Source: Hellea sp. (GTDB lineage Bacteria > Pseudomonadota > Alphaproteobacteria > Caulobacterales > Maricaulaceae). From it: DNA of 64,000 bases. Under the pieces are notes generated by a model. It saw only the letters and a program-made list of their open reading frames with translations, ran no database searches and was not told the origin of the DNA. The position numbers and the translations under genes are program-made. Position 1 is the first letter of the stretch. Each line of letters starts with the position of its first letter. The stretch covers positions 1 to 64,000 of the forward strand of contig JAQXEH010000058.1 in the NCBI GenBank assembly GCA_029250925.1, read 5' to 3'. Below are positions 54,751 through 63,506 of this stretch, piece by piece.

Positions 54751-56469
54751 TTACATATTAGGGTAGTTTGGCCCACCCCCACCTTCAGGAACTGACCATA
54801 TAATATTTCTACTTGGGTCTTTAATATCGCATGTTTTACAGTGTACGCAGTTTTGAGAGTTAACTTGAAAACGAGGGTTTGAACCATCCTCTTCTCTTAA
54901 AACCTCATAAACACCCGCAGGGCAATACCTCTGTGCTGGCTCATCAAAATTAGGTAAGTTAAAGTCAATTGGAACCGTGGGCTTAACTAATTTGAGATGA
55001 CTAGGTTGTTCTTCGCCGTGATTTGTGGCTGAAAAAGATACATTTGTTAATCGATCAAATGATAATATACCATCCGGTTTAGGGTAATCTATTTTTTTAA
55101 ATCGATCTGCCTTCCCTGTTGATGCAGCGTCGTCTTTGCCATGAGATAAAGTCATTGTTCTTCTGCGCGAAAATAGCTTGGTGACATTCATTATTGCACC
55201 AATTAAATTAAACTTGGCAATAGTAGCAGACCACATATCAATCCCACCAAATAACATTCCACCAAGAAAGGGACCAAACCTTGCATTTAAAGGTGCAACA
55301 TTTCTTACTGGTCTCAAATCTCGGCCAACAGGGCCATTCCTTAAAGCTTCATCATAAGATAACAATTCCGTTCTTTCTGAACCAAGCAGCAAAGCGGCGT
55401 GGGCAGCCTCTGCAGCATCAACACCAGAGTGCATAGCATTATGATTTCCTTTTATTCTGGGCAAATTAACTAGTCCTACTGAACAACCGAGCAAAAGCCC
55501 TCCAGGGAAACAAGCTTTAGGAATAGACTGAATTCCACCCTTTGTGACAACTCGGGCACCATAAGCAACACGTTTGCCTCCATCTAAAACTTGAGATATT
55601 TCTGGGTGATGCTTCCAACGTTGCATTTCAGCGTAAGGGTATAAGTGCGGGTTTTTATAATTTAAATCAATAATATACCCGAGATAAACTTGATTGTTCT
55701 CAGCATGATACAAAAATGAACCACCCCCAGCTTTCCAACCTAACGGCCACCCAGCCGTATGCACTACCAAACCCTCTTGATGGTTTTCAGGTTTGACATC
55801 CCAAATTTCTTTCATTCCTAGGCCAAATTTGGGGCAATCAGATAGTTCATCTAAAGAGAATTTACTTATAGCCTGTTTTGCAAGTGAACCCCGGGCGCCT
55901 TCAGCTATAAAGATATATTTGCCATGAAGCTCCATACCTGGCTCATACCCATCACCTTTTGTCCCATCCTTGGAAATTCCAAACTCGCCAGCGACTACAC
56001 CTTTAACTGCTCCAGACTGATCATAAACTAATTCTGAGCATGACATCCCAGGAAATATTTCAACACCCAAAGCCTCAGCTTGCTCTGCTAGCCATCGACA
56101 CGTGTTAGCCATAGAAACTATATAATTACCGTGGTTGTTCATCAAAGGAGGCATTAGGAAATTAGGGACCTTAAATGATCCGCTTGGTCCAAGTATAATG
56201 AGTTTATCATCCTTTACCTTAACCTTAATTGGAGACCCTTTAGTCTCCCAATCTGGCATTAAGCGGGTCAGGCCACTCGGATCTAGCACTGCACCTGATA
56301 AGATGTGTGCCCCAACTTCAGATCCTTTTTCAAGAACGACCACATTGTAGTTTTCATTCAACTGCTTTAATTTTATGGCAGCTGATAGCCCTGCGGGTCC
56401 AGCACCCACAATGACAACATCATACTCCATGCTTTCACGTTCAAAATGACTTTCTTTATTTTCATCCAT
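54751..56469 (-). CDS. Electron-transfer flavoprotein:ubiquinone oxidoreductase
   Basis: 572 residues. Passes electrons from acyl-CoA and other dehydrogenases through ETF to ubiquinone. FAD motif VIVGAGPAGLSAAIKLKQL; the monotopic membrane/quinone region mid-protein (GLLLGCSVGLVNLPRIKG); C-terminal [4Fe-4S] cluster CVHCKTCDIKDP with the upstream YCPAGVYE cysteine. It implies fatty-acid beta-oxidation, in keeping with the PA3286-type KAS III. First gene of the operon ETF-QO, TPR, ispE, WecA-like; divergent from the RimK-like gene over 122 bases. Confidence 0.96.
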   Translation of the reverse strand: MDENKESHFERESMEYDVVIVGAGPAGLSAAIKLKQLNENYNVVVLEKGSEVGAHILSGAVLDPSGLTRLMPDWETKGSPIKVKVKDDKLIILGPSGSFKVPNFLMPPLMNNHGNYIVSMANTCRWLAEQAEALGVEIFPGMSCSELVYDQSGAVKGVVAGEFGISKDGTKGDGYEPGMELHGKYIFIAEGARGSLAKQAISKFSLDELSDCPKFGLGMKEIWDVKPENHQEGLVVHTAGWPLGWKAGGGSFLYHAENNQVYLGYIIDLNYKNPHLYPYAEMQRWKHHPEISQVLDGGKRVAYGARVVTKGGIQSIPKACFPGGLLLGCSVGLVNLPRIKGNHNAMHSGVDAAEAAHAALLLGSERTELLSYDEALRNGPVGRDLRPVRNVAPLNARFGPFLGGMLFGGIDMWSATIAKFNLIGAIMNVTKLFSRRRTMTLSHGKDDAASTGKADRFKKIDYPKPDGILSFDRLTNVSFSATNHGEEQPSHLKLVKPTVPIDFNLPNFDEPAQRYCPAGVYEVLREEDGSNPRFQVNSQNCVHCKTCDIKDPSRNIIWSVPEGGGGPNYPNM

Positions 56470-56591
56470 TTATAGACTCGCATTTATAAAAATATTACAT
56501 AGGCAATATACAGAATAGGTTAGCAAAACAAGCATTCGCTTTGCCGCAGATGCCTCAATAGTAATTTTTGTGAAAAAGAGACTTAAAATCG

Positions 56592-57467
56592 ATGCTAAAC
56601 ATAGCAATTTTAACAGCGGATCCGGCCAATTACTCAAACAAGAGAATGATTAGTGCCGGAAAGAGTCTAGGACATAATGTTTACACTTTACTTACGCATG
56701 AGCAGGTCATTCCATCGCATGATCATATATACTTATCAGGGCTCAACCCAACCCCTGATGCAGTCATCCCTCGCATAGGGGTATCACTCTCCGATTTTGG
56801 TCAGAAACTCATAAATATTTTTGAAAACGCCAATATTCCAACGACTGTTTCCTCATACGGGTTTATAAATTCTCGTGATAAATTTTTAGCTGGCCAGCTA
56901 CTAAGCAGAGTCGGATTAGCCATACCCAAAACTACATTATTTACAAATATGGATAAGTTAAATGAGGCTATTGAAAGCATCGGAGGATATCCATTTATAT
57001 TTAAAGCAGTAAAAGGAACGCAAGGTGATGCTGTTTTTTTAATCAATGATATTAATACTGCTAGAAAAATAATTTCAGAATATATTTACGAACGTCGGCC
57101 TTTTTTGATACAAGAATTTATCAGTGACAGTGCGGGTTCAGATATAAGATGTTTTGTTATAGAAAAAGAAGTCGTTGCTGTCATGAAACGCACTGCTAAG
57201 TTTGGAGACTTTAGGTCGAACATACATGCTGGAGGCCTCGGATCTATAACTAAAATTACTCACGAAGAAAGAAAAATGGCAATTGATGCTGCTAACTTCT
57301 TAAACTTACCAATTGCTGGGGTCGATATACTGAGATCAAATAACGGGCCCAAATTACTTGAAGTTAATTCATCATCTGGCCTTGAAGAAATAGAGAGGGT
57401 AACAAGTATAAATATTGCTCTTAAAATTATAAAGTTAGTAGAAAAAATGGTGTATAAAAATGGATAA
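56592..57467 (+). CDS. RimK-like ATP-grasp ligase
   Basis: 291 residues. The ATP-grasp core shows PFIFKAVKGTQGDAVFLI, LIQEFISDSAGSDIRCFV, FRSNIHAGG and the metal-binding LLEVNSSSGLE, the RimK/alpha-L-glutamate-ligase layout with a short N-terminal pre-ATP domain. Such enzymes add glutamate or similar to ribosomal protein S6, cofactors or small peptides. No rpsF neighbour gives a hint. It overlaps the UDG gene by 8 bases. Confidence 0.83.
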   Translation: MLNIAILTADPANYSNKRMISAGKSLGHNVYTLLTHEQVIPSHDHIYLSGLNPTPDAVIPRIGVSLSDFGQKLINIFENANIPTTVSSYGFINSRDKFLAGQLLSRVGLAIPKTTLFTNMDKLNEAIESIGGYPFIFKAVKGTQGDAVFLINDINTARKIISEYIYERRPFLIQEFISDSAGSDIRCFVIEKEVVAVMKRTAKFGDFRSNIHAGGLGSITKITHEERKMAIDAANFLNLPIAGVDILRSNNGPKLLEVNSSSGLEEIERVTSINIALKIIKLVEKMVYKNG

Positions 57468-58215
57468 AGCATTAAAATCTGCTCTCGATTGGTGGTCCCA
57501 AGTTGGTGTTGAAACACCGGAATTAAATTTACCTCATACTCGAGAAAGTTCAATTATACAGACTGAAACCGAAAAAAAAGTAGCGATACATAAAAAGCCC
57601 ATAAAAATAAATGATAGGCATCATAAAGACTTAAAAAAAATAAAACACCTCAATGATTTAAAGACTTATATGAGAGATTTTGAAAGTGCAGCCCTTACTG
57701 ATAATGCAAGACAATGTGTGTTTTCGAGAGGAAATCCAAAAGCTAACTTAATGGTCATAGGGGACAGTCCAAGTAACCATGATGATAAAACTGGTCAACC
57801 ATTTGTAGGGCCTGAAGGACAATTACTTGACAAAATGCTTGCCTCGATAAACCAAACTGAAGACAATACTTACATAACAACTGCTATTAACTGGAAATTA
57901 TCCACTCACAAGAAACCTTCGGATGAAGAACTTAATATTTGTATTCCATTCTTGAAACGCCATATTGAATTAGTATCTCCAGATATATTACTTTTAGTGG
58001 GAGGCGTTTCACTCCAAGCCCTTACAGGACTTACCACAATTATGAAGAATAGAGGGCAATGGCAAAAAATTACTCTTTCTGATAAAGAAATAATTGCATT
58101 ACCAATTTACCATCCAACTTTATTAATAAAACAACCTTTACTTAAAAGAGAGGCATGGAGAGATTTGTGCACTCTTAAGGAAAAGTTAATCAACTTCAGT
58201 AATCAAACAATTTAA
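57460..58215 (+). CDS. Family-4/5-like uracil-DNA glycosylase
   Basis: 251 residues. Recognised by VIGDSPSNHDDKTGQPFVGPEG (shown in part: KTGQPFVGPEG), the QLLDKML helix, YITTAINWK, CIPFLKRHIELVSPDILLL and YHPTLLIKQ. Classical family 4 has GEAPG; here it is GDSPS. The N-terminal CxxC that binds the Fe-S cluster is missing, and C86 plus the CIPF cysteine are the only candidates, so the cluster is probably lost. It likely excises uracil from DNA. A divergent N-terminal 60-residue linker precedes the domain. Confidence 0.82.
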   Translation: MDKALKSALDWWSQVGVETPELNLPHTRESSIIQTETEKKVAIHKKPIKINDRHHKDLKKIKHLNDLKTYMRDFESAALTDNARQCVFSRGNPKANLMVIGDSPSNHDDKTGQPFVGPEGQLLDKMLASINQTEDNTYITTAINWKLSTHKKPSDEELNICIPFLKRHIELVSPDILLLVGGVSLQALTGLTTIMKNRGQWQKITLSDKEIIALPIYHPTLLIKQPLLKREAWRDLCTLKEKLINFSNQTI

Positions 58216-58288
58216 AACATGACTTGAACAAGTTACCGACTGAGTATACATGCGCTCATCACAATAAAAATAACTTGGAAGCACTGTC

Positions 58289-59926
58289 TTGATCCGCTCT
58301 ACACTATCCACATTTGCTAACAAAATCTCTATACCAGCTAGGCGACGTAATGGCCCGCTCACATTTGATTTTAATCGAACAAAAGTTGAAGTCTTATCTG
58401 GATTAACAGTAGCTCTAGCACTTGTTCCTGAAGCAGTAGCTTTTGCGATTGTTGCTGGAGTTGAACCATTAGTGGGTTTATATGCAGCATTTATTGTTGG
58501 CCTTATTACAGCATGTATCGGCGGAAGACCTGGTATGATATCCGGCGCAACAGGAGCTTTAGCTGTTGTAATGGTTGCCTTAGTTGCTCAGCATGGGGTC
58601 GAATATTTATTCATAACTGTAGTTTTAATGGGTATCATGCAAATAATCGCAGGTATTTTAAGGCTTGGTAAATTTATTAGGCTAGTTCCACACCCAGTAA
58701 TGCTAGGTTTTGTAAATGGACTTGCTATTGTGATTTTCTTGGCACAACTCACTCAATTTCAAACGATACCCGCTCCTGCAGGTGAAACACATGGACCATT
58801 TAATATGCTCCACGGAACTTGGATGAGCGGTACAACTCTTTACTTAATGTTGGGCTTGGTAGCTCTCACAATGTTTATAATTTGGCTTACACCAAAAATT
58901 ACTAACTTTATACCGGCACCATTAGCAGGCATCGGTATAGTTGCCGCTATAGTAATCACATTTGGAATCGATGTTCCTCGTGTTGGAGACATGTCATCTA
59001 TAGAGGGAGGGTTACCAATCTTTCATATTCCTGATGTGCCCTTCAATTTAGATACTCTTAAAATTATACTGCCTTACTCATTAATACTTGCCTCAATAGG
59101 ACTTATAGAAAGTTTGCTGACATTGAATTTAGTAGGGGAGATAAAAGAAGAACGTGGAGGGGCATCACAAGAGTGCGTTGCCCAAGGCATAAGTAATACT
59201 GTAACTGGGTTTTTCGGAGGCATGGGTGGCTGCGCAATGATTGGCCAATCTATGATAAATGTGAAGTCTGGTGGCAGAACTAGACTTTCAGGTATATCAG
59301 CATCATTGTTTTTGTTATTTTTCATATTGTTTGGATCACACATTATTGAAGAAATACCACTTGCTGCTCTTGTTGGGGTAATGTTTATGGTGGTAATAGG
59401 TACATTTGCTTGGCAATCTTTTTCAATTATGCGCCGCATCCCAACTATTGATGCTCTTGTGATCATCTTAGTAACAATTGTAACTGTCTGGCACGATTTA
59501 GCGATTGCAGTAATTGTAGGAGTGATAGTATCAGCTTTAGCATATGCATGGAATGCAGCTCGACGCATTAATGTTAATACTCAAATTAACGAAGAGACTA
59601 AGATTTACATGCTAGAAGGCCCTTTATTTTTTGGCTCAGTTGATGTTTTTAGTTCATTATTCACAATAAAAGATGATCCAAATATAGTGATAGTTGATTT
59701 TAAAAATAGCCGTGTCGTTGATCAATCAGCTCTTCAAGCAATTGAGGTACTTGCAGCTAAATATACACAATCGGGAAAAGAAATTCGATTAAGACATCTT
59801 ACGCGCGACTGTCATAAGCTACTCAAGCGAGCAGGCCAATTAATGATAGATTCTGATGATGACCCAGAATATGGTGTCGCTGTAGACTATAAGGTTAGGT
59901 TAGGCCGCTTGGGTGGTGGGCACTAA
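58289..59926 (+). CDS. SulP-family anion transporter with STAS domain
   Basis: 545 residues; start is TTG at 58289 with GGAAG about 10 bases upstream. The SLC26/SulP core has ALALVPEAVAFAIVAGVEPLVGLYAAF in parts (LVPEAVAFAIVAGVEPL, GLYAAFIVG), GGRPGMISGATGALAV and MGGCAMIGQSMINVKSGGRTR in parts. About 12 membrane helices to residue 425, then a STAS domain with VIVDFKNSRVVDQSALQAIE shown as DFKNSRVVDQSA. Substrate may be sulfate, bicarbonate or a C4 acid; the sequence does not decide. Confidence 0.88.
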   Translation: MIRSTLSTFANKISIPARRRNGPLTFDFNRTKVEVLSGLTVALALVPEAVAFAIVAGVEPLVGLYAAFIVGLITACIGGRPGMISGATGALAVVMVALVAQHGVEYLFITVVLMGIMQIIAGILRLGKFIRLVPHPVMLGFVNGLAIVIFLAQLTQFQTIPAPAGETHGPFNMLHGTWMSGTTLYLMLGLVALTMFIIWLTPKITNFIPAPLAGIGIVAAIVITFGIDVPRVGDMSSIEGGLPIFHIPDVPFNLDTLKIILPYSLILASIGLIESLLTLNLVGEIKEERGGASQECVAQGISNTVTGFFGGMGGCAMIGQSMINVKSGGRTRLSGISASLFLLFFILFGSHIIEEIPLAALVGVMFMVVIGTFAWQSFSIMRRIPTIDALVIILVTIVTVWHDLAIAVIVGVIVSALAYAWNAARRINVNTQINEETKIYMLEGPLFFGSVDVFSSLFTIKDDPNIVIVDFKNSRVVDQSALQAIEVLAAKYTQSGKEIRLRHLTRDCHKLLKRAGQLMIDSDDDPEYGVAVDYKVRLGRLGGGH

Positions 59927-59927
59927 T

Positions 59928-60065
59928 TTATAGATTTTTTCGATCTATTTTAAGTTTTAGTCTATTCTTCTTTTCTCTATATTTTTTATTTTGCTTATTA
60001 GAAAATAACCAAAGTATAAAAAATATAAACAATAAAACTAATGTAATTTCAATATAGTAATTCAT
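59928..60065 (-). CDS. Small membrane protein coupled to mnmA (45 residues)
   Basis: Found by translating the gap behind mnmA. The ATG at 60063-60065 overlaps the mnmA TGA in an ATGA configuration. The 45-residue product has one membrane helix (about 5-22, [15 protein letters not shown]) followed by a strongly basic tail ([19 protein letters not shown]), so it would sit N-out/C-in by the positive-inside rule. A GGAGG lies 19 bases before the start inside mnmA. Coupling and composition support a real gene, but no family is recognised and an accidental ORF remains possible. Confidence 0.5.
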   Translation of the reverse strand: MNYYIEITLVLLFIFFILWLFSNKQNKKYREKKNRLKLKIDRKNL

Positions 60066-61216
60066 TTTGTTTTAACTATCCACCCTCCACCGAGAGTTCT
60101 TTTAGCAGAAATTTCTGAACTGTAAAATACGCAAGCTTGGCCAGGCGATAGTCCTTCATCCGGCTGATCTAGCTCGACTATAATTTCATCACCCTCAAGC
60201 AAAAAGGTAGCAAGCACTGGTGAACGCGTAGACCTTACTTTTACTCGAAGTTGGAAACCGTCAAGGTTTTTATTATATTCCCCCTTACCGAGCCAATTAA
60301 TGTCTTCAAGCCATATTTTTTTGCGCTTTAAAGCTTCTCTTGGGCCAACAATAACTTGATTTGTGTTCTGATCTATTTTTATCACAAAAAGGGGGTCTTC
60401 CCCTGAACCGTCGGGCAAACCAAGGCCGCGGCGTTGACCTATCGTGTAATACATTATGCCCCTATGTTTACCTAATACTTGACCATTAAGATGAACAATA
60501 TTACCGGCTATGCCAGATAGAGGGCGTATTTTTTCTATTACATCCGTGTACTTACCTGTTGGAACAAAACAAATATCTTGGCTGTCAGGTTTACTCGCAA
60601 CATTAAGACCAAACTTAACAGCTAAAGATCTTGTTTCAGACTTACTAAAACTTCCTAATGGAAATCTCAAATAGTCAAGCTGCTCGCGCGTAGTTGAGAA
60701 CAAGAAGTAGCTTTGGTCTTTTCCGTGATCATGGGCTCTGTGAAGTTCCGCACCCTCAGGGCCCATTATTCTTTTGATGTAATGTCCAGTAGCCATACAA
60801 TCCGCACCTAAATCTTTGGCAACTGCTAAAAGGTCGTGGAATTTTACTGTTTGATTACAACGCACACAAGGAATTGGTGTGGAGCCAGCAAGATAAGTAT
60901 CCGCAAAATTCTCTATGACTTTTTCGCGAAAATTATCTTCATAATCTAGAACGTAATGAGGAAAATTCATCATTTCGGCCACACGTTTAGCATCATAAAT
61001 ATCTTGTCCGGCACAACATGCTTTAGCTTTTTTAATTGCTTCTCCATGGTCATATAATTGAAGAGTTACACCGATTACATCATATCCCTCACTAGCCAAC
61101 AAAGCGGCACATACAGAACTGTCAACGCCGCCGCTCATTGCAACAACGACACGTGTATCAGAATTTGCTTTAGCAAACCCCAGAGAGTTTAAAGATGTAT
61201 TTTTTGATCCGCTCAT
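60062..61216 (-). CDS. mnmA: tRNA-specific 2-thiouridylase
   Basis: 384 residues. Makes 2-thiouridine at the wobble position of Lys, Glu and Gln tRNAs. PP-loop [17 protein letters not shown], catalytic cysteines in [15 protein letters not shown] and [20 protein letters not shown], and the C-terminal barrel with GQRRGLGL and [10 protein letters not shown]. The tRNA-Lys(UUU) of this window is one of its substrates. Its stop overlaps the start of a small ORF. Confidence 0.96.
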   Translation of the reverse strand: MSGSKNTSLNSLGFAKANSDTRVVVAMSGGVDSSVCAALLASEGYDVIGVTLQLYDHGEAIKKAKACCAGQDIYDAKRVAEMMNFPHYVLDYEDNFREKVIENFADTYLAGSTPIPCVRCNQTVKFHDLLAVAKDLGADCMATGHYIKRIMGPEGAELHRAHDHGKDQSYFLFSTTREQLDYLRFPLGSFSKSETRSLAVKFGLNVASKPDSQDICFVPTGKYTDVIEKIRPLSGIAGNIVHLNGQVLGKHRGIMYYTIGQRRGLGLPDGSGEDPLFVIKIDQNTNQVIVGPREALKRKKIWLEDINWLGKGEYNKNLDGFQLRVKVRSTRSPVLATFLLEGDEIIVELDQPDEGLSPGQACVFYSSEISAKRTLGGGWIVKTK

Positions 61217-61330
61217 TTTATAAGGTTCGTTATAAATTACTTAATATTAAAGGAAACATAAAACTCTATAAATAATCTTGCAAGAGCAGGCTTAATTCAT
61301 AGACAAATAGTTGCCTAATTCGGTTGCACG

Positions 61331-61810
61331 CTAGGCTGCTGTAGCGCTACGATCTTCAGCCAGTATTGTTAACAAACTTTCCTCATTTGGAGCAGCCCTT
61401 AACCTCTGGCGCATATCTGGCTTGCGTAATGTTCTAGAAACTTTTGCTAAAGCTCGCAAATGGGCTCCCCCAGCATTTTTTGGAGCTAACAAAAGTGTTA
61501 CTAAGTCAACAGGTCTCTCATCAATTGAGTCGTACTCAATGGGTGTTTCAAGCCTGGCAAATATTGCGTGGACTTCAGTTATTCCTTCAATTCTTGCATG
61601 TGGTAGGGCAACACCAGAACCAACACCAGTTGAACCAAGTCGCTCTCTCTCCATAGCAGCTAAGACTATATCACGGCAGGCAATATTAGCATTAGTCAAT
61701 TTTCTTGACTCAAGAAGCTTAGTGGCCATTTCCTGTAATAACTGTTTCTTACTGGTAACGCTCAAGTCACAGAGTATATTGCTTCCATGAAATAAATTAT
61801 CATTACTCAT
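61331..61810 (-). CDS. ptsN: PTS IIA-like nitrogen regulatory protein
   Basis: 159 residues, EIIA-Ntr. The phosphorylation site is H71 in GSGVALPHARIEGI, with ERERLGSTGVG before it and FARLETPIEYDSIDERPVDLV in parts (EYDSIDERPVDLV) after. Controls metabolism and potassium uptake through phosphorylation by Ntr-PTS. Follows hpf on the same strand with 152 bases between. rpoN, which precedes this pair in many relatives, is not here. Confidence 0.93.
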   Translation of the reverse strand: MSNDNLFHGSNILCDLSVTSKKQLLQEMATKLLESRKLTNANIACRDIVLAAMERERLGSTGVGSGVALPHARIEGITEVHAIFARLETPIEYDSIDERPVDLVTLLLAPKNAGGAHLRALAKVSRTLRKPDMRQRLRAAPNEESLLTILAEDRSATAA

Positions 61811-61939
61811 TATTTAAGTTCGCATTCTTTCAATTGATTATAAAGGCATCAACCAGCTTTAAAGCTAGAGCCGCCCATTAAACCCAAAGTAATGCGAGGT
61901 CAACACAAACAAAATATAACTATCTCATTATATAGTAAT

Positions 61940-61959
61940 AAAAAATAAGGTTATTTTTT
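61940..61959 (-). terminator. Possible AT-rich hairpin after hpf
   Basis: AAAAAATAA and TTATTTTTT are reverse complements, separated by two bases, starting three bases past the hpf stop. On the minus strand the 3' arm gives a run of U. A purely AT stem is weak, so termination is possible but partial; ptsN probably also receives readthrough. Confidence 0.3.
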
Positions 61960-61962
61960 CTA

Positions 61963-62544
61963 TTATCCAATATTGTCAATTGATGGGTCAATCCATCCAA
62001 TATTTCCATCTGAACGCTTGAAAACTACATTTAATCCGCCATGTCTTGCGTTGTTAAAGACTACTACGCCATTATCCGCTAATCCTAGTTCAAAGGCGGC
62101 CATTCCAGGCGTAAGTGTTCTTATTTTGCTTGATTTCTCAGCTATTACTAGAGGCTCAGTATTTCCATCATACTCCGTATCATCTTCAGAGTTGTCAGTT
62201 ATTGGATTTTCCAAAACAAACATTGTACCATTTTTAGCTTTAGCTTGCTTACTGTGGTCTTTTAAGCGTCGTTTATACCTTCGCAAGCGTTTCTCGACAT
62301 GTTCAAGTGATTCATTTGCTGCAGCATAAGCATCTGAAGCCACTCCTTGCCCCTCCATCGTTGCACCTGAGGGTAAATGTATAGAACAAACCGTCTTAAA
62401 CCCAGAACCTTCTTTACTAACTGAAACTTGGGCCTCGCCCTCACGGTGAATATATTTATCAATCATCTCCTCTAGTCTTCCCGTGATACGTTCACGGAGT
62501 GGTGTTGAAACATCTATACCTTTAGAGAAAATTTGAATTTGCAT
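61963..62544 (-). CDS. hpf: Ribosome hibernation promoting factor, long form
   Basis: 193 residues from the ATG at 62542-62544, chosen for the family start MQIQIFSKGIDVSTPLRERI in part (MQIQIFSKGIDV) and the AGGA site before it; a GTG 11 codons upstream is in frame. The N-terminal domain (to about 110) binds the ribosome and the C-terminal domain (about 135-193, PGMAAFELGLADNGVVVFNN) makes the long-form dimer that yields 100S ribosomes. Linker is charged. Upstream of ptsN as in most alphaproteobacteria. Confidence 0.94.
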   Translation of the reverse strand: MQIQIFSKGIDVSTPLRERITGRLEEMIDKYIHREGEAQVSVSKEGSGFKTVCSIHLPSGATMEGQGVASDAYAAANESLEHVEKRLRRYKRRLKDHSKQAKAKNGTMFVLENPITDNSEDDTEYDGNTEPLVIAEKSSKIRTLTPGMAAFELGLADNGVVVFNNARHGGLNVVFKRSDGNIGWIDPSIDNIG

Positions 62545-62668
62545 GAAAGTCCTTTCAAGTTTAAAATACAATAGCACTACTAATCTAGAAATGTCCCTTT
62601 ATTTTTATAGAAAATAGAAATTTTTTTCTAATTTGCCCCCTTTTCAAATTTGCTTCGTAATATATGTT

Positions 62669-63502
62669 ATGAAGATCTTAGATTTAGATAAGTTAAGGCA
62701 ATGGTTAAATATACTAACCGCACCTCTAATGTGGGCCTTATCATCAATTCCTCAAATTTCTAATTATGGTAGAACAGCAAAAGAGTTCTCTGAAGTCAAC
62801 GATAGTCTTTTAGTGCCATATGGTATTGCGTTTTCAATATGGCTTCCAATTTTCATAGGGTGCATAGGGTATTCAATTGTCCAAGGCTTCAAGGTCAATC
62901 GTAAAAGGAAGATTTATCGCAAAATTGGATGGTATACAGGCATCGGTTTTTTAGGTGTCTGTATGTGGTCAATTTTTTCAGCATGGGGGTCTCCAAGGGT
63001 TTCTCTGTTGGGAACAGCCGTAATCTTCATTCCAACAGTCTATTGTCTCACAAAATCTATGATTATATTATCTGATAACTCAACATCCCTAGATACATCC
63101 GAAAAGTTTTGGGTTTTCATTCCTGTCAGTCTAATCGCGGGATGGACCTCACTAGCAATTTTTTTAAATTGGGCACCGATAGTTAGCATAGCCTTTGGTA
63201 CATCACTTTATGACATAACAACTAATATGTTTGTGCTTGTGTTAGCGTTAGCCTGGGCAGCAAATATTACATATAAATCATATGGAAATCTTGCATTTAG
63301 CTTTGCAATACTTTGGGGCCTCTCATGGCTCATAGTAGATTTTACCAATAGTAATAACCTCAACACTTCTCTGAGTTACACAACAATATTTGGTATTTTT
63401 CTGATAATTTTCACTACATATGTTACTCGTAATTCAACAAAAAAATTCGAAGAAAAAGAAACCAAAAATTTTAAAATAAATTATTCAATTAGCTCAAGAT
63501 AA
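62669..63502 (+). CDS. Trp-rich multi-pass membrane protein, TspO-like
   Basis: 277 residues from the ATG at 62669 (a TTG 12 codons upstream is the alternative). About eight hydrophobic segments. PYGIAFSIWLPIFIGCIGYS and the tryptophans at helix ends (GWTSLAIFLNW, WAANITYKSYG, WGLSWLIVD) resemble the TspO/MBR-type proteins labelled tryptophan-rich sensory protein. Members bind porphyrins or are of unknown use. Divergent from hpf. Similarity is by motif reading, so the family call is moderate. Confidence 0.55.
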   Translation: MKILDLDKLRQWLNILTAPLMWALSSIPQISNYGRTAKEFSEVNDSLLVPYGIAFSIWLPIFIGCIGYSIVQGFKVNRKRKIYRKIGWYTGIGFLGVCMWSIFSAWGSPRVSLLGTAVIFIPTVYCLTKSMIILSDNSTSLDTSEKFWVFIPVSLIAGWTSLAIFLNWAPIVSIAFGTSLYDITTNMFVLVLALAWAANITYKSYGNLAFSFAILWGLSWLIVDFTNSNNLNTSLSYTTIFGIFLIIFTTYVTRNSTKKFEEKETKNFKINYSISSR

Positions 63503-63506
63503 TCGG

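Noticed and set aside
58222-58233. ACTTG-AA-CAAGT repeat plus TATACA as a promoter for the SulP gene
   Set aside because: Five-pair stem and a 15-base box spacing; not convincing.
61855-61866. AGCTTTAAAGCT palindrome between hpf and ptsN
   Set aside because: Short, loop-less and AT-rich; too easily found by chance to call an operator.
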